Positions 38,549-50,152 are shown, numbered from the stretch's first letter. The stretch: DNA of 64,000 bases from Vibrio sp. Y2-5 (GCF_014596725.1 NZ_JACVEG010000003.1:451884-515883); one strand, 5' to 3'. Numbers and translations are program-made. Notes: a model not told the origin generated them from the letters alone.

Positions 38549-38571
38549 AGGCATCCAAGGACAGGATGCCT
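38549..38571 (+). other. Hairpin between prkA and yeaH
   Basis: AGGCATCC (38549-38556) pairs perfectly with GGATGCCT (38564-38571) around a 7-base loop. There is no T tract, so it looks like an mRNA processing or stabilising element inside the operon. It also covers the upstream ATG at 38566, arguing against that start. Confidence 0.5.
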
Positions 38572-38613
38572 CGTTGGGGGAGCTATTCAGGTGACGTATA
38601 CGGGGGAAGACTC

Positions 38614-39885
38614 ATGCCGCAATTCATCGATAGACGATTAAACGGTAAGAACAAAAGCGCGGTGAACAGACAACGCTTTTTACGCCGTTATAAAGAACAG
38701 ATTAAAGAGTCGGTTTCCGATGCGGTAAACCGCCGTTCAATCACGAACACAGAAACCGGCGAAGATGTCTCTATCCCAAATAAAGACATCAAAGAGCCGA
38801 TATTTCACCAAGGTCAGGGAGGTATGCGTGAGCGTGTACACCCGGGCAATGACCAGTTCATACGCGGTGACAAAATAGAGCGTCCTCGCGGAGGCGGTCA
38901 AGGCGGAGGATCAGGCGAAGGTGAAGCCAGCCAAGACGGTGAAGGCGAGGACGAATTTGTATTCCAGATTTCCAAAGACGAATATTTGGATATTCTGTTT
39001 GAAGACCTCGAACTGCCCAATCTCGAAAAAAACCAAATCAATAAGATCACCGAGTGGAAAACCCATCGAGCTGGATACCAGACTGCGGGTTCAGCTTCTA
39101 ACATTGCAATTGTCCGCTCTTTACAACAATCATTGGCACGCCGCACGGCGATGACCGCCAATAAGCGTCGTTTAATGAAAGAACTAGAAGAAGAGTTAGA
39201 GCGGATTAAAGCCGCAGAACCAGCTCAGCTTCTGGAAGAAAAGCGCATTAAAAAGGAGATTGAAGAGCTGCGCGCCAAAATTGAAAGTGTACCTTTTATT
39301 GATACCTTCGATTTACGTTTCAAAAATTATGAAAAGCGCCCTATTCCATCCAGCCAGGCCGTTATGTTCTGTTTGATGGACGTATCCGGTTCTATGGACC
39401 AAGCAACGAAAGACATCGCAAAACGTTTTTATGTCTTGCTCTATCTGTTCCTAACGCGCACATACAAAAATGTCGAAGTGGTTTTCATCCGCCACCATAC
39501 ACAAGCGAAAGAAGTCGATGAGCAAGAGTTTTTCTACTCTCAAGAAACAGGCGGTACCATTGTTTCTAGCGCGTTGAAGCTAATGGATGAAATCGTTAAA
39601 GAGCGTTATCCATTAGGAGAATGGAACATTTACGGAGCTCAAGCATCTGATGGTGACAACTGGGCAGACGATTCCCCTCGCTGTAAGGAACTTCTCACAG
39701 AAAAACTGTTACCTGCTTGCCAATACTATGCCTATATCGAGATTACTCGTCGCTCACATCAAACCTTATGGCACGAGTATGAAAAACTGCAACCAGCCTT
39801 TGGCAATTTTGCTATGAAGAACATTCGCAGTGTAGAGGATATCTTCCCTGTCTTTAGGGAACTATTCCAGAAGGAAACCGCATAG
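38614..39885 (+). CDS. yeaH: YeaH/YhbH family protein (DUF444)
   Basis: I use the ATG at 38614 ([20 protein letters not shown], 423 residues) because GGGGGAAG is just upstream and E. coli YeaH (427) starts at the same point; an ATG at 38566 is inside a hairpin. A Gly-rich linker (about 85-105) is followed by a von Willebrand A-like domain with the metal-site motif DVSGSMD. Partner of PrkA; the molecular function is unknown. Confidence 0.95.
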   Translation: MPQFIDRRLNGKNKSAVNRQRFLRRYKEQIKESVSDAVNRRSITNTETGEDVSIPNKDIKEPIFHQGQGGMRERVHPGNDQFIRGDKIERPRGGGQGGGSGEGEASQDGEGEDEFVFQISKDEYLDILFEDLELPNLEKNQINKITEWKTHRAGYQTAGSASNIAIVRSLQQSLARRTAMTANKRRLMKELEEELERIKAAEPAQLLEEKRIKKEIEELRAKIESVPFIDTFDLRFKNYEKRPIPSSQAVMFCLMDVSGSMDQATKDIAKRFYVLLYLFLTRTYKNVEVVFIRHHTQAKEVDEQEFFYSQETGGTIVSSALKLMDEIVKERYPLGEWNIYGAQASDGDNWADDSPRCKELLTEKLLPACQYYAYIEITRRSHQTLWHEYEKLQPAFGNFAMKNIRSVEDIFPVFRELFQKETA

Positions 39886-39896
39886 GGGGAGCGCGT

Positions 39897-41456
39897 ATGA
39901 CAACCAATACTACAAAAAATAAGTCAAATGCTGCGCCGAAGAAACGCGCAACCAAATCGAAAATTCTGCCCGATGGGCCGGATTGGACCTTTGACATCCT
40001 TGAGCAGTACCACACAGAGATAAAACGTGTTGCTGAGTTTTATAAACTGGATACCTATGAGAACCAAATCGAAGTCATCACTTCTGAACAAATGATGGAT
40101 GCCTATTCCAGTATTGGTATGCCTATCAATTACAACCACTGGTCATTTGGTAAGAAGTTTATCCATACCGAACAAAACTATAAGCATGGGCAGATGGGGT
40201 TAGCGTATGAAATTGTCATCAACTCAGACCCTTGTATTGCCTATCTGATGGAAGAAAACACCGTCACCATGCAAGCGTTAGTTATGGCTCACGCCTGTTA
40301 CGGACACAACTCTTTCTTTAAAGGAAACTACCTATTCCAGACATGGACCGATGCAAGTTCAATTATCGACTATCTGCTGTTTGCTAAAAATTACATTGCC
40401 GGATGTGAGGAGAAATATGGCGTTGATCAGGTAGAACGCCTATTAGACTCATGCCATGCCTTAATGAACTACGGTGTCGACAGATACAAACGCCCTGAGA
40501 AGATTTCTATCGCGGAAGAGAAAGCACGCCAAGAAGAACGCGAAGCGTATTTGCAGTCTCAGGTGAATGCCCTCTGGCGTACCGTTCCACAAAAAGCGAA
40601 AGCGGAGGACGACCAACCACGTTTCCCAAGTGAGCCACAAGAAAATATCCTCTATTTCATCGAAAAACACGCTCCACTGCTTGAACCTTGGCAGCGTGAA
40701 ATCGTGCGTATCGTGCGTAAAATTAGCCAGTACTTCTATCCGCAAAAACAAACACAAGTTATGAATGAAGGCTGGGCAACGTTCTGGCACTACACCATTT
40801 TGAACCACCTGTATGACGAAGGATTAGTGACAGACAAGTTTATCCTAGAGTTTCTGCACAGCCATACCAGCGTTGTGGCGCAACCGCCATACAACAGTCG
40901 TTACTTCAGCGGCATCAACCCTTACGCGTTAGGGTTTGCCATGTTTACCGACATTAAACGTATTTGTGAAAAACCAACCGATGAAGACTACGAATGGTTC
41001 CCTGAACTGGCAGGGACAGACTGGTTAGAAGCGGTGCATTTCGCTATGCACAACTTCAAAGATGAAAGCTTTATCAGCCAGTATTTATCACCGAAACTGA
41101 TCCGCGATTTCAAACTTTTCGCCATTACAGACGACGACAGAAAGAACTTCATTGAAGTCACCGCCATTCACAATGACAGCGGCTATCAGCAAATACGGGA
41201 AAAGCTCGCTGCTCAATACAATCTGAGTAACTTGGAACCTAACATCCAAGTATTCAGCGTCGACGTTCGTGGAGACCGTTCCATTACATTGCAATATGTC
41301 CCCCACGACCGAATTCCTTTAGACCCAAGCTACGAGGAGGTACTTAAACACATGCATCGCCTATGGGGTTTTGAAGTCAAATTAGAGGAGGTAAAAGACA
41401 CTGGAAGAAGAGAAATCCTCGCAACCTGTCCTAAAAAAGGTGATCACGAAAAGTGA
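39897..41456 (+). CDS. ycgB: SpoVR family protein YcgB
   Basis: A 519-residue SpoVR protein (E. coli YcgB: 510). Family segments include LPDGPDWTFDILEQYHTEIK, MNEGWATFWHYTILNHLYDE and INPYALGFAMFTDIKRI; the HACYGHNSFFKGNYLF and NEGWATFWH segments hold His/Glu residues that may bind metal. It starts 11 bases after yeaH with GGGGGAG before the ATG, completing the stress operon. In Bacillus SpoVR is needed for spore cortex; no sporulation is implied here. Confidence 0.95.
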   Translation: MTTNTTKNKSNAAPKKRATKSKILPDGPDWTFDILEQYHTEIKRVAEFYKLDTYENQIEVITSEQMMDAYSSIGMPINYNHWSFGKKFIHTEQNYKHGQMGLAYEIVINSDPCIAYLMEENTVTMQALVMAHACYGHNSFFKGNYLFQTWTDASSIIDYLLFAKNYIAGCEEKYGVDQVERLLDSCHALMNYGVDRYKRPEKISIAEEKARQEEREAYLQSQVNALWRTVPQKAKAEDDQPRFPSEPQENILYFIEKHAPLLEPWQREIVRIVRKISQYFYPQKQTQVMNEGWATFWHYTILNHLYDEGLVTDKFILEFLHSHTSVVAQPPYNSRYFSGINPYALGFAMFTDIKRICEKPTDEDYEWFPELAGTDWLEAVHFAMHNFKDESFISQYLSPKLIRDFKLFAITDDDRKNFIEVTAIHNDSGYQQIREKLAAQYNLSNLEPNIQVFSVDVRGDRSITLQYVPHDRIPLDPSYEEVLKHMHRLWGFEVKLEEVKDTGRREILATCPKKGDHEK

Positions 41457-41543
41457 TTATCGTTGCGACAACTAAAACATCTAACCTAACAATTAGTTGT
41501 AAAAGTAAGTAGTTGTAAAAGTAAATAGTTCTATATAACGAAC

Positions 41544-41579
41544 AAAGCCCCGGACTCTCGTCTGGGGCTTTTCTTTGTT
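41544..41579. terminator. Bidirectional terminator between ycgB and kdsB
   Basis: AAAGCCCC (41544-41551) pairs with GGGGCTTT (41564-41571), extended by inner G-C/G-T pairs, then TTCTTTG. It lies between convergent operons. Confidence 0.88.
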
Positions 41580-41594
41580 TTGATTGCTTATGAC

Positions 41595-42350
41595 TTACGA
41601 CTGCTTTGCCACAATACTGCGTACTAACTCCAAATCTTCTGGAGTATCCACACCGGCAGAAGGCGCTTCCAGCGCAACTGCCACGTGGATTTTTTCGCCA
41701 TACCAAAGTACGCGCAGTTGCTCTAAACATTCAATTTTCTCAAGCTGGCTAGGCTGCCAGTTGATATAGGTATTAATGAAACCAGCACGATAAGCGTAGA
41801 TACCAATGTGACGCATTAAAGGCTGCACAATGGTTTTGTCTTCGGAAGCAAAGTTATCGCGATCCCATGGTATCGTTGCACGGCTAAAGTAGAGTGCATA
41901 ACCGTCCTTATCCGTCACCACTTTCACAGCGTTGGGATTGAACACTTCACTTTCATGGTCAATTTCAACCGCCAGTGTTGCCATAGGCGCTTTGCTCGCA
42001 GCCAAATTATCCGCAACCTGACGAACAATAGCAGGTGGAATCAATGGTTCATCACCTTGCACATTGACTATGATGTGGTCATCTTCAATACCCATCAGTG
42101 CAACGACTTCAGCCAGACGCTCTGTGCCTGACTGATGGTCTGGAGAAGTCATACATACCGTACCGCCGAACGCTTTAACCGCCTGTTCAACACGAGCATC
42201 GTCAGTTGCAATAATCACTCTTTCAGCGCCCGCTAACAGAGACTGCTCATAAACCCACTGAATCATAGGTTTACCACCGATATCCGCGAGCGGTTTACCC
42301 GGTAAACGTGTCGACTGATAACGAGCAGGAATAACAACGGTAAATGACAT
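41595..42350 (-). CDS. kdsB: CMP-KDO synthetase
   Basis: A 251-residue cytidylyltransferase. The N-terminal nucleotide-binding motif is [20 protein letters not shown]; further family segments are [11 protein letters not shown] and RHIGIYAYR. It activates KDO with CTP for lipid A core synthesis. It is the last gene of the comEC-msbA-lpxK-ycaR-kdsB operon and overlaps the ycaR stop by one base. Confidence 0.98.
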   Translation of the reverse strand: MSFTVVIPARYQSTRLPGKPLADIGGKPMIQWVYEQSLLAGAERVIIATDDARVEQAVKAFGGTVCMTSPDHQSGTERLAEVVALMGIEDDHIIVNVQGDEPLIPPAIVRQVADNLAASKAPMATLAVEIDHESEVFNPNAVKVVTDKDGYALYFSRATIPWDRDNFASEDKTIVQPLMRHIGIYAYRAGFINTYINWQPSQLEKIECLEQLRVLWYGEKIHVAVALEAPSAGVDTPEDLELVRSIVAKQS

Positions 42351-42529
42351 TATCGTCCCTCGTCCATTGACATAGTACGAGCTTCCGGTTCAAGGAGAAC
42401 AGGAATGCCCTCTTTGATTGGATAAGCAAGACGATCAAATTTACAAATGAGTTCTTGTTTATCTTTATCGTAAGTCAGTTTGCCTTTACATAAAGGACAA
42501 GCAACGATTTCAAGCAGACGGTGATCCAT
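42350..42529 (-). CDS. ycaR: Trm112/YcaR family small protein
   Basis: A 59-residue protein starting [20 protein letters not shown] at the ATG at 42527-42529. It has the CPLC knuckle and a third Cys in ELICKFD, with the fourth zinc ligand replaced, as in other YcaR proteins. An open frame reaching 42637 is only an extension into lpxK. The gene overlaps the lpxK end by 20 bases and kdsB by one, so the three are tightly coupled. Confidence 0.93.
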   Translation of the reverse strand: MDHRLLEIVACPLCKGKLTYDKDKQELICKFDRLAYPIKEGIPVLLEPEARTMSMDEGR

Positions 42530-43517
42530 ACTGTTCCATAACCTCTTTAATTGTTTCCACAATATGCTGCTCATCATGATGAGAGATCTGCGCTGAGACT
42601 GGTAGATACCACCAGTTTTCTTTCGCAAATGCAGCACATTTTACAGCGTCTTTTTCTGTCATAACCACATGATCCCCACGTGTTGCTAATGCAAACAACT
42701 GTGATGAATCAAAATCTTGGTGGTCAGCAAATCCATGTTCTACGACAGGTTTAGCACCAAGCTCTTTTAAGGTATTAAAAAAGCGTGGAGGGTGCCCAAT
42801 ACCCGCCCAAGCAACGATGTTCGACAAAGTATTCACAGGCACTCTTTCTCCCGTGACCATATTTACCGCCAAATCAGGTTGCAGTGTCATTGCCACTTCG
42901 CCCGCCAGCGGCGTTCCGCCGTTAGTAATCGTAAAATCCACTTCCTTCAAACGTGACACAGGCTCACGCAGTGGACCCAAAGGCAGTAACTGCTCATTGC
43001 CAAATCGTCTCACGCCATCAACAACGGCAAATTCAATATCACGATCCAGTGCGTAATGCTGCAAACCATCATCGGTAATAATAATATCGATGTTTTCTTT
43101 CAGCAGTGCTTTCACAGCATTAGAGCGAATGGGGTCAACCGCAACAGGCGCTTTGGTGCGCTGATAAATAAGCTTGGGTTCGTCACCACAGTGGGCTGTC
43201 GACGTGTTATCTGCAACTATCAATGGATAAGAAGGCGCTTTCGCTCCATATCCCCGAGAAACCACACCGGGTTTATAACCTAGACGTTGAAGCGTTTCGA
43301 CCAACCAAATAACCACGGGCGTTTTACCATTACCACCAGCCGTAATATTGCCAACGATAACAACAGGCACTGGTGCCTTGTAGCTCTGTTTCTTTCCGGA
43401 TTGAAATGCCTTTCTGCGTGATCGGCTCACCGCTTTAAACACAAGGCTTAATGGCCACAAAAGTGGCCATAAAAGAAAACGAATCGGATGATGTTGAAAC
43501 CAGATTTTTTCAATCAC
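42510..43517 (-). CDS. lpxK: Tetraacyldisaccharide 4'-kinase
   Basis: A 335-residue P-loop kinase with Walker [18 protein letters not shown] (about residues 55-71). It phosphorylates the lipid A disaccharide to lipid IVA at the inner membrane. The first codon is GTG (complement 43515-43517), nine bases after msbA. Length fits the family (E. coli 328). Confidence 0.97.
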   Translation of the reverse strand: MIEKIWFQHHPIRFLLWPLLWPLSLVFKAVSRSRRKAFQSGKKQSYKAPVPVVIVGNITAGGNGKTPVVIWLVETLQRLGYKPGVVSRGYGAKAPSYPLIVADNTSTAHCGDEPKLIYQRTKAPVAVDPIRSNAVKALLKENIDIIITDDGLQHYALDRDIEFAVVDGVRRFGNEQLLPLGPLREPVSRLKEVDFTITNGGTPLAGEVAMTLQPDLAVNMVTGERVPVNTLSNIVAWAGIGHPPRFFNTLKELGAKPVVEHGFADHQDFDSSQLFALATRGDHVVMTEKDAVKCAAFAKENWWYLPVSAQISHHDEQHIVETIKEVMEQYGSPSA

Positions 43518-43526
43518 AGTTCGAAC

Positions 43527-45275
43527 CTACTCACCAAATTGAATTCGGTGTAGCTGCGCATAAGCACCATCTTTTTCAATCAATTCAGCGTGTTTACCGC
43601 GTTCAATAATTTCACCTTCATCAACAACCAAGATTTCATCTGCTTGTTCGATGGTTGAAAGTCTGTGTGCAATAACCAGTACAGTTTTGTTCTTTTGCAG
43701 CTCATCCAACGCCGCTTGAATAGCACGTTCAGATTCGGTATCCAACGCCGATGTTGCTTCATCTAGAATCAACACTGGGGCATCACGCAATAGTGCTCGC
43801 GCAATAGCGATACGCTGACGCTGACCACCAGATAAGCTTGTTCCATTCTCACCAATAATGGTATCTAGACCATGCTGCATACCATTAATAAACTCCATCG
43901 CATGAGCTAAACGAGCCGCTTCTTCAATTTGCTCTCGAGTGTACTCACCCTCTGCAGCGTAAGCGATGTTGTTTGCAATCGTATCATTGAACAAATGCAC
44001 GTTCTGTGAAACCAAAGCGAAGTGTTTACGCAGGTTAGTCAGTTTGAAATCACGAACATCGTGGCCATCTAACTCAATCGCACCGGAGTCCACATCGTAA
44101 AAACGTGTAAACAGGTTAGCAATGGTTGATTTACCCGAACCAGAACGCCCAACCAGAGCCACGGTTTTACCCTGAGGGATCTCAAAACTCACGTGTGATA
44201 ACGCTGGCTTTTCTTTGCCAGAGTAAGTGAAAGTCACATCTTTCACTGCAATCTCACCACGAACCTTATCCGTTTCAAAAGTACCGGTATCGCGCTCGGT
44301 TTCAAGATCCATTAGGTTGAATAGTGTTGAACTTGCCGCCATACCACGTTGGAACTCAGAAGTTACATTGGTCAACGCTTTTAAAGGACGCATCAAACCA
44401 AACATCGCTGAGAAAACCACACTAAAAGTACCCGGAGTCAGTTCAGCACGAATACTGTCATTACTGGCGAGCAGCAACACAGTCACTAGCGCTAACGACG
44501 CAATCATTTGGATTACGGGATCCGCAATAGATTGAGCCGCGACCATCTTCATGGTTTGCTGACGCATGCGATTACTCACGTCGTCAAAACGTTCACGTTC
44601 TACCGCCTGACCACCGTAGCTTAGTACCACTTTATGGCCTTTCAGCATTTGCTCAGCCGACGACGTCACATCGCCCATCGTGGTTTGCATATTTTTAGAA
44701 ATTTTGCGGAAACGCTTAGAAACAAAGCGGATACCTAAAGCAACTATCGGTGCAACAACGATCAGTACTAACGAAAGCTGCCAGCTGTTCCAGAACATCA
44801 GTGTGAGCAAACCGATAATGCTTGCACCTTCACGTACGATACTCACTAAAGCTCGGCTAGTCGCACCAGATACTTGTTCAGAGTCGTAAGTAATACGTGA
44901 CAATAAGCTACCGGTTGGTTCTTTATCAAAGAACGTGACTGGCATGTGCATGAAATGGTGGAAAATCGCGCGGCGCATTTGCATGACCACATTCCCGGAA
45001 ACCCAACTTAGGCAGTAGGAAGAAACAAATCCACTCAGGCCTCGAACAGCCATCACACCAAGAATAATAAACGGGATTACTTGTAAGAAATTAGATTCAA
45101 CGTCACCAAAACCTTCGTCAAGAAGAGGTTTCAGTAGAGAAATCATGTAGGTATCAGAAACGGCATTCACTATTAAAGCAATGACAGCGACATATAGCCC
45201 TGTTTTGTAGAGGCGGATGTAAGTCCACAAGCGTTTAAATGTTTGCCATGTTGTTTCGTCGGTATTCAGTGACAT
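43527..45275 (-). CDS. msbA: MsbA, lipid A flippase (ABC exporter)
   Basis: I use the ATG at 45273-45275 ([17 protein letters not shown], 582 residues, the same as E. coli MsbA). Six membrane helices in the first 310 residues precede an ABC domain with Walker [15 protein letters not shown], signature [15 protein letters not shown] and Walker [13 protein letters not shown]. It flips core-lipid A across the inner membrane. It lies between comEC and lpxK, the usual gammaproteobacterial order. Confidence 0.98.
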   Translation of the reverse strand: MSLNTDETTWQTFKRLWTYIRLYKTGLYVAVIALIVNAVSDTYMISLLKPLLDEGFGDVESNFLQVIPFIILGVMAVRGLSGFVSSYCLSWVSGNVVMQMRRAIFHHFMHMPVTFFDKEPTGSLLSRITYDSEQVSGATSRALVSIVREGASIIGLLTLMFWNSWQLSLVLIVVAPIVALGIRFVSKRFRKISKNMQTTMGDVTSSAEQMLKGHKVVLSYGGQAVERERFDDVSNRMRQQTMKMVAAQSIADPVIQMIASLALVTVLLLASNDSIRAELTPGTFSVVFSAMFGLMRPLKALTNVTSEFQRGMAASSTLFNLMDLETERDTGTFETDKVRGEIAVKDVTFTYSGKEKPALSHVSFEIPQGKTVALVGRSGSGKSTIANLFTRFYDVDSGAIELDGHDVRDFKLTNLRKHFALVSQNVHLFNDTIANNIAYAAEGEYTREQIEEAARLAHAMEFINGMQHGLDTIIGENGTSLSGGQRQRIAIARALLRDAPVLILDEATSALDTESERAIQAALDELQKNKTVLVIAHRLSTIEQADEILVVDEGEIIERGKHAELIEKDGAYAQLHRIQFGE

Positions 45276-45307
45276 ATAAGTGCTTATTCTTATTTCAATA
45301 TTGGGCG

Positions 45308-47551
45308 TCATTCTACCTCTTTACGTAGCATCTGCCTATACCAAGGGATAAGCCCATGTCGTCGTAGAGTGGTTAAATGGCGACTTTCCGCTCTATATCG
45401 CAGTGTTATCTGGCCGCTTTCCCCTGTGTCATACCATTCAGCACCCAAACTTGTGTATCTCTTCACTATCTCAGGGTTGGGCAGATTCCATCGATTCGTT
45501 TTATCTAAAGAAGCAATCGCGAGTTTTGGTGAAACTCGCTCAATAAACGCGACGGTGGACGATGTTTTGCTGCCATGATGAGGAACGATCATGACATCAC
45601 TTTGTAAAATTGCATTGTCTCGCGCCAGTAACCATTCACCAACAGCAGTAACATCCCCCGAAAGCAATACGCTATGGGTATGCTTCATATCTGAAACGCG
45701 GACTACGCATGAATGCTGATTGAAGGCACGATCAACTCGCTTTGGCGGCCATAGCACTGAAAAATACAAACCTTGCCACTGCCACTCTTCACCGCGTACA
45801 CAAGCCAAAGCGTCTTTCAGATACTGACTGGTATAGATATAGCTCGGAGACAATAACTGGTCGACATCCTCTCTGCCACCAGCATGGTCATCATCGAAAT
45901 GGCTGTATATCACCGTATCAATTGTGTCCGTCCCCCTTTTTGCAAGCAGTGGAGCAATGACAGAGTGAACATAGCTACCGTTGTCCCAACTGCTTCCTGT
46001 ATCGTAAAGCAAGGTTTTCCCCTCCTTTTCAATCACAACGGCCAGACCGTGACCAACATCGAGTACATCTATTCGCCAATCATAAGATGGAGTTCTAAAA
46101 AATAAGGTTCCAGCTAAAACTACCGCTATCAACACTTGACTAAAACGGCTAACAATTGTTCTCAGTAACCCAATTAGGGTCAAAACCAACATCAACTGAA
46201 AAAGCCATTCACTGATGTTAATCCAACCTGAAGTCGCGTAAGGAAGCGCATGCGCAAGTGGTTGAAAAGAAAAGTCGACGAGTTGCCACAAACCTTCGAT
46301 ATAGGGAAAATCAAGGCAGGTAGCAATTACCGCCACGAAAAGCATTGGGATAATAAAAAAAGAGAACCAAGGGATAAAAACCATATTGAACAGGGTCGAT
46401 ACCCAGCTTACTCCACCAAAGAAGTAAGCACTTACAGGCGCCATCAGCAACACCAATGTCACCTGCCCTGCGATAAATCTAGTCCACCATTTTTTCCAGT
46501 GAACCGTGATAGAACAAAGATAAATAACGATACATACAGCAATAAAAGAAAGCCAAAAACTGCTCGCTAAAGAAGCGAATGGGTCAGTAATGAGCACAGC
46601 AGCTAAGGTGAGCAAAATTCGCCGAAATACGGATACATGTATCCGCAAGACAATAAGAAGCACATTGAGCAAACACATAATCAATGCTCGCTGTGTTGGC
46701 AACGTAAAGCCAGCAAGCCACGCATAGCTCACCGCAAAGGAAACGCCCAAAACAAACGGAAACCAAACCAAACTCGGATGGAGTCTTGATATCCCCAGAC
46801 CAAGCACATAGCCTATTCCAAATGCGATCCCTATATGCAGACCTGAAATCGCCACCAGATGAATTAACCCACTGTTTCTTAGTTGCGTCCAATCTGTTTG
46901 ACTTAACCCAGAACGCTCGCCGAACATCAAAGCAGTAATCATTCCTTTAAAGGGACTGCTCGATATTTGTGTTTGAACCGTGTCGTGAATCCGGGATCGT
47001 ATACTTAATCCAGAAATAATCTGAAAGCGAGAATTGTTAACGACCGATGCTCTCGCCACCCAACCTTGGCTTAAATAGTAGGATTCCGCATCAAATCCAA
47101 CTTCATTCAATCTGCCAACAACCGGTTTTAATTTCACTGCAAATTCAAAGTGTTCACCAATTTGCAATGGCAGAGGCGATATCAAACGAACACGAGGGGG
47201 GAACCATTCACTAACAAAGTGGTCATTTATTTGATGTATGGCAACTGAACCTTCATATCCATAACTTATTTGTTTAAAAAAGCTGTCAACTTTTCCTTTT
47301 ATGGTAATATCCAGCCCTGCTTGAAAAATGCTACTGGATTGAGTTTTTACAGCGTTGCCATGTGTTATTATCACAAGCAATGCAAGTACGATCCCGCCCC
47401 AGCACCTAAGCTTAGTGAATCGAACACTAAGAATGATAAAAAGTGGGCAAAATAGCGCAAAACCCAAATCTGGCATATAAGGCCAATAGGGCGATGACAA
47501 AACAGTGAGCGAAAACGAAGCAAGCGTCCAATTTTTCGATAAGAGAGTCAT
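45308..47551 (-). CDS. comEC: ComEC/Rec2 DNA-uptake channel
   Basis: A 747-residue protein: N-terminal hydrophobic region, an OB-like periplasmic segment, the Competence membrane domain ([20 protein letters not shown]) and a C-terminal metallo-beta-lactamase-like domain ([35 protein letters not shown]). ComEC carries single-stranded DNA across the inner membrane during natural transformation, which many vibrios perform. The first ATG is 8 bases from the divergent DUF2062 start. Confidence 0.95.
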   Translation of the reverse strand: MTLLSKNWTLASFSLTVLSSPYWPYMPDLGFALFCPLFIILSVRFTKLRCWGGIVLALLVIITHGNAVKTQSSSIFQAGLDITIKGKVDSFFKQISYGYEGSVAIHQINDHFVSEWFPPRVRLISPLPLQIGEHFEFAVKLKPVVGRLNEVGFDAESYYLSQGWVARASVVNNSRFQIISGLSIRSRIHDTVQTQISSSPFKGMITALMFGERSGLSQTDWTQLRNSGLIHLVAISGLHIGIAFGIGYVLGLGISRLHPSLVWFPFVLGVSFAVSYAWLAGFTLPTQRALIMCLLNVLLIVLRIHVSVFRRILLTLAAVLITDPFASLASSFWLSFIAVCIVIYLCSITVHWKKWWTRFIAGQVTLVLLMAPVSAYFFGGVSWVSTLFNMVFIPWFSFFIIPMLFVAVIATCLDFPYIEGLWQLVDFSFQPLAHALPYATSGWINISEWLFQLMLVLTLIGLLRTIVSRFSQVLIAVVLAGTLFFRTPSYDWRIDVLDVGHGLAVVIEKEGKTLLYDTGSSWDNGSYVHSVIAPLLAKRGTDTIDTVIYSHFDDDHAGGREDVDQLLSPSYIYTSQYLKDALACVRGEEWQWQGLYFSVLWPPKRVDRAFNQHSCVVRVSDMKHTHSVLLSGDVTAVGEWLLARDNAILQSDVMIVPHHGSKTSSTVAFIERVSPKLAIASLDKTNRWNLPNPEIVKRYTSLGAEWYDTGESGQITLRYRAESRHLTTLRRHGLIPWYRQMLRKEVE

Positions 47552-47559
47552 GGTTCCCT

Positions 47560-48075
47560 ATGCCAAGAAAATTCATCAAAAAATTTATGCCTAACCATGA
47601 CGTTATTAAGCGTCAAAAGGCATTAAAAATTTTTGGCAATGTCCTATATAACCCTAACTTGTGGTGTCTAAATAGACGCTCAGCAGCGGGTGCTTTTGCT
47701 GTTGGTCTCTTCATGGCGTTTGTTCCACTGCCAAGTCAGATGATCATGTCCGCAGGTATAGCCATCGCTTTAGGTGTTAATCTGCCGTTAGCTGTTGCTT
47801 TGGTATGGATTACAAACCCAATTACCATGCCGTTCATTTTCTACATCGCCTATAAGCTTGGAGCTTGGTTACTTAACATCCCACCGCAGAATTTTCACTT
47901 CGAGCTTTCTTGGGATTTTCTGGCACATCAAATGGGCACCATCGCTCCACCATTCCTGTTAGGATGCGCGATTTGCGCTGTGGTGGCTTCCATAGTCGGC
48001 TACTTCGGCATTCGTGGTTTATGGCGTTATTCTGTAGTGAGAAGCTGGCAGAGACGACGTACGAAAATAACCTGA
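47560..48075 (+). CDS. DUF2062 membrane protein
   Basis: A 171-residue protein with a basic N-terminus (MPRKFIKKFMPNHDVIKRQK), then two or three membrane helices with the DUF2062 features GAFAVGLFMAFVPLPSQMI and WITNPITMPFIFYIAYKLG. Function is unknown. Its start is 8 bases from that of comEC on the opposite strand, so its promoter must lie inside comEC. A strong terminator follows. Confidence 0.85.
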   Translation: MPRKFIKKFMPNHDVIKRQKALKIFGNVLYNPNLWCLNRRSAAGAFAVGLFMAFVPLPSQMIMSAGIAIALGVNLPLAVALVWITNPITMPFIFYIAYKLGAWLLNIPPQNFHFELSWDFLAHQMGTIAPPFLLGCAICAVVASIVGYFGIRGLWRYSVVRSWQRRRTKIT

Positions 48076-48155
48076 AAACTCAGAGATAAAATAAGGCACG
48101 TTCGAACTTGAGATAAGCTTATTAATCAGTGATGAAACGAATGTAGCGCAAACAT

Positions 48156-48183
48156 GAAAAAAGGACCTTACGGTCCTTTTTTC
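48156..48183. terminator. Bidirectional terminator between DUF2062 and lolE
   Basis: GAAAAAAGGACC (48156-48167) pairs with GGTCCTTTTTTC (48172-48183) around TTAC, with A/T tracts on both arms. The genes on each side are convergent. Confidence 0.92.
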
Positions 48184-48221
48184 TTTTCCATCACCTAACT
48201 GAGGTAGCTAACGTTGGCGTT

Positions 48222-49466
48222 TTATTTGCTGCTCAGAACAGAGGCAGGATTGAGCTTACTCGCTCTGGATGCCGGATACCAAGTTGCCAACAAACTTAAG
48301 GCAATTGCAGTCCCTGACACTAACAACACATCTCCTGCAATCACTTGCGATGGTAAGAAATCCACAAAGTAGATATCCCCAGATAAAAATTGATGACCAA
48401 TCAATGACTCTAGACCTTTCACCATAGGAGTAAGATTTAACGCCACCAACACGCCCAACACGCTGCCAACAACGCCACCTAGCACGCCTGAAAACACACC
48501 TTGCCAAACAAAAATGCGCTTAACCAAACCATCGCTTGCACCCATGGTGCGAAGAATCGCGATTTCTCCGGCTCGGTCTTTTACCGCCATCATCAGAGTA
48601 GAAACAATGTTGAAGCTGGCGACCCCTATTACCAATACCATCACGAGATACATGATGCTGCGTACCATTTGAATATCACGATAAAGAAAACCGAACTTTT
48701 GCTGCCAGCTACGAAGGTAGACATATTCATTTAACGTCGTCCCCACTTCGCGCACTACAGTCGTTGCAGACAAAACATTACGCACTTTGATAGAGACACC
48801 CGTAACCGCATCGCCCAAGTTTGAATATTGCTGCGCATCTTCAATCGGCAGGAGTGCCAGACTGTGATCAATTTGCCCATTTAAGGCCAAAAGCCCTGCA
48901 ATTTTTACCCGAACCCGCTTCGGCGCTTGAACTCTGTTTTCGCTGTTAGCGCTAGGGATCATCAAGGTAATGAAATCGCCAACTTTAGCGTCCAATTTAT
49001 CGGCAACACCTTTGCCCAGAATCACTTGTTGCTGACCAGCCGTAAAAGCTTGCCACGCATTATCGGTTACGTATTGAGAAAGGCTGGAAACCGCTCGCTC
49101 CATCTGCGGATCAACGCCTCGAACTTCGATGGCTTTGAGCTGAGATCCTTTTTCTGCCAATGCCGTCATTTTCACATAAGGCGCTGCGGCCTCTACTTCA
49201 GAATTTTCATTCGCTTTTTTAACAATGTCCTGCCAGTTATTAATCGGCTGGCGGACACCTTCAAACTCGCCATGTGGGATCACAGACAGAACACGATTTT
49301 GCAATTCGCGCTCAAAGCCGTTCATTGCAGAAAGGCCGATAATGATCACCGCAACCCCCACCGCAATACCGATGGTTGAAGAAAGAGAAATAAAGGAAAC
49401 CATTTTATTCCGCTGTTTTGCACGACTAAAACGGCCTCCAATGAACATTGATAGTGAAGAGAACAC
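48222..49466 (-). CDS. lolE: LolE, lipoprotein-releasing permease
   Basis: A 414-residue four-helix permease with a large periplasmic domain and the family start FSRAKQRNKMVSFISLSSTI. The GTG start (49464-49466) shares a base with the lolD stop and has GGAGGAGG directly upstream; an ATG six codons in is less well placed. With LolC and LolD it releases lipoproteins from the inner membrane to LolA. Confidence 0.96.
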   Translation of the reverse strand: MFSSLSMFIGGRFSRAKQRNKMVSFISLSSTIGIAVGVAVIIIGLSAMNGFERELQNRVLSVIPHGEFEGVRQPINNWQDIVKKANENSEVEAAAPYVKMTALAEKGSQLKAIEVRGVDPQMERAVSSLSQYVTDNAWQAFTAGQQQVILGKGVADKLDAKVGDFITLMIPSANSENRVQAPKRVRVKIAGLLALNGQIDHSLALLPIEDAQQYSNLGDAVTGVSIKVRNVLSATTVVREVGTTLNEYVYLRSWQQKFGFLYRDIQMVRSIMYLVMVLVIGVASFNIVSTLMMAVKDRAGEIAILRTMGASDGLVKRIFVWQGVFSGVLGGVVGSVLGVLVALNLTPMVKGLESLIGHQFLSGDIYFVDFLPSQVIAGDVLLVSGTAIALSLLATWYPASRASKLNPASVLSSK

Positions 49467-50152
49467 TACGCCTCCTCCACATCAAGCAATAAACCATCTT
49501 TCATATGCATCTGGCGATCCATTTTCGCCGCCAGTTCCCCGTCGTGGGTGACGACTAGGAAAGCGGTTCCTGATTCTCTGTTCAGTTCACGCATCAGATC
49601 ATAAATGGACAATGCCGTTGTGTGGTCCAAGTTACCCGTTGGTTCATCTGCCAACACAAGATCAGGTTTGTTGACCAGTGCTCGAGCAATCGCAACACGT
49701 TGGCGCTCGCCACCAGACAATTCTGAAGGACGGTGCTCTAAACGGTGACTCAACCCTACTCGTTCCAGCAAGGCTTGCGCCGCCGCTTTCGCTTCAGAAA
49801 CTTTCATACCACCAATCAGAAGTGGCATAGCCACGTTTTCCAAAGCAGAAAAGTCAGCCAATAAATGATGGAACTGATACACAAACCCCAGGTGCTTGTT
49901 GCGAATTTTCGCCTGCTTATTGGAATGTAAACTTGTCAGATCTTGCCCAAGAAACTCAACACTACCTTCGGATGCATCATCAAGCGCGCCGAGAATGTGT
50001 AACAGAGTACTTTTACCCGAGCCGGAAGAACCGATAATTGAGACGAGTTCTCCACGCTGAATATCGAAGCTGACGCCTTTTAATACCTGAGTTTGTAGTT
50101 CGCCTTCTTGGTAAGTTTTGCAAACTTGGTGACAACGTAAAAGGTTATTCAT
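49466..50152 (-). CDS. lolD: LolD, lipoprotein-releasing ATPase
   Basis: A 228-residue ABC ATPase from the ATG at 50150-50152 ([20 protein letters not shown]). Walker A is [15 protein letters not shown], signature [15 protein letters not shown] and Walker [13 protein letters not shown]. It overlaps lolC by 8 bases and lolE by one. It powers the LolCDE complex. Confidence 0.97.
   Translation of the reverse strand: MNNLLRCHQVCKTYQEGELQTQVLKGVSFDIQRGELVSIIGSSGSGKSTLLHILGALDDASEGSVEFLGQDLTSLHSNKQAKIRNKHLGFVYQFHHLLADFSALENVAMPLLIGGMKVSEAKAAAQALLERVGLSHRLEHRPSELSGGERQRVAIARALVNKPDLVLADEPTGNLDHTTALSIYDLMRELNRESGTAFLVVTHDGELAAKMDRQMHMKDGLLLDVEEA

Noticed and set aside
38566-38613. Upstream ATG for yeaH
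   Set aside because: It is within a hairpin and the family N-terminus begins at 38614, after a strong ribosome site.
42350-42637. A 95-residue version of the YcaR gene
   Set aside because: The extension lies inside lpxK; the conserved YcaR start MDHRLLEI begins at 42529.
45742-46570. Several plus-strand open frames inside comEC
   Set aside because: Their protein sequences are low-complexity shadows of the strongly supported comEC frame.
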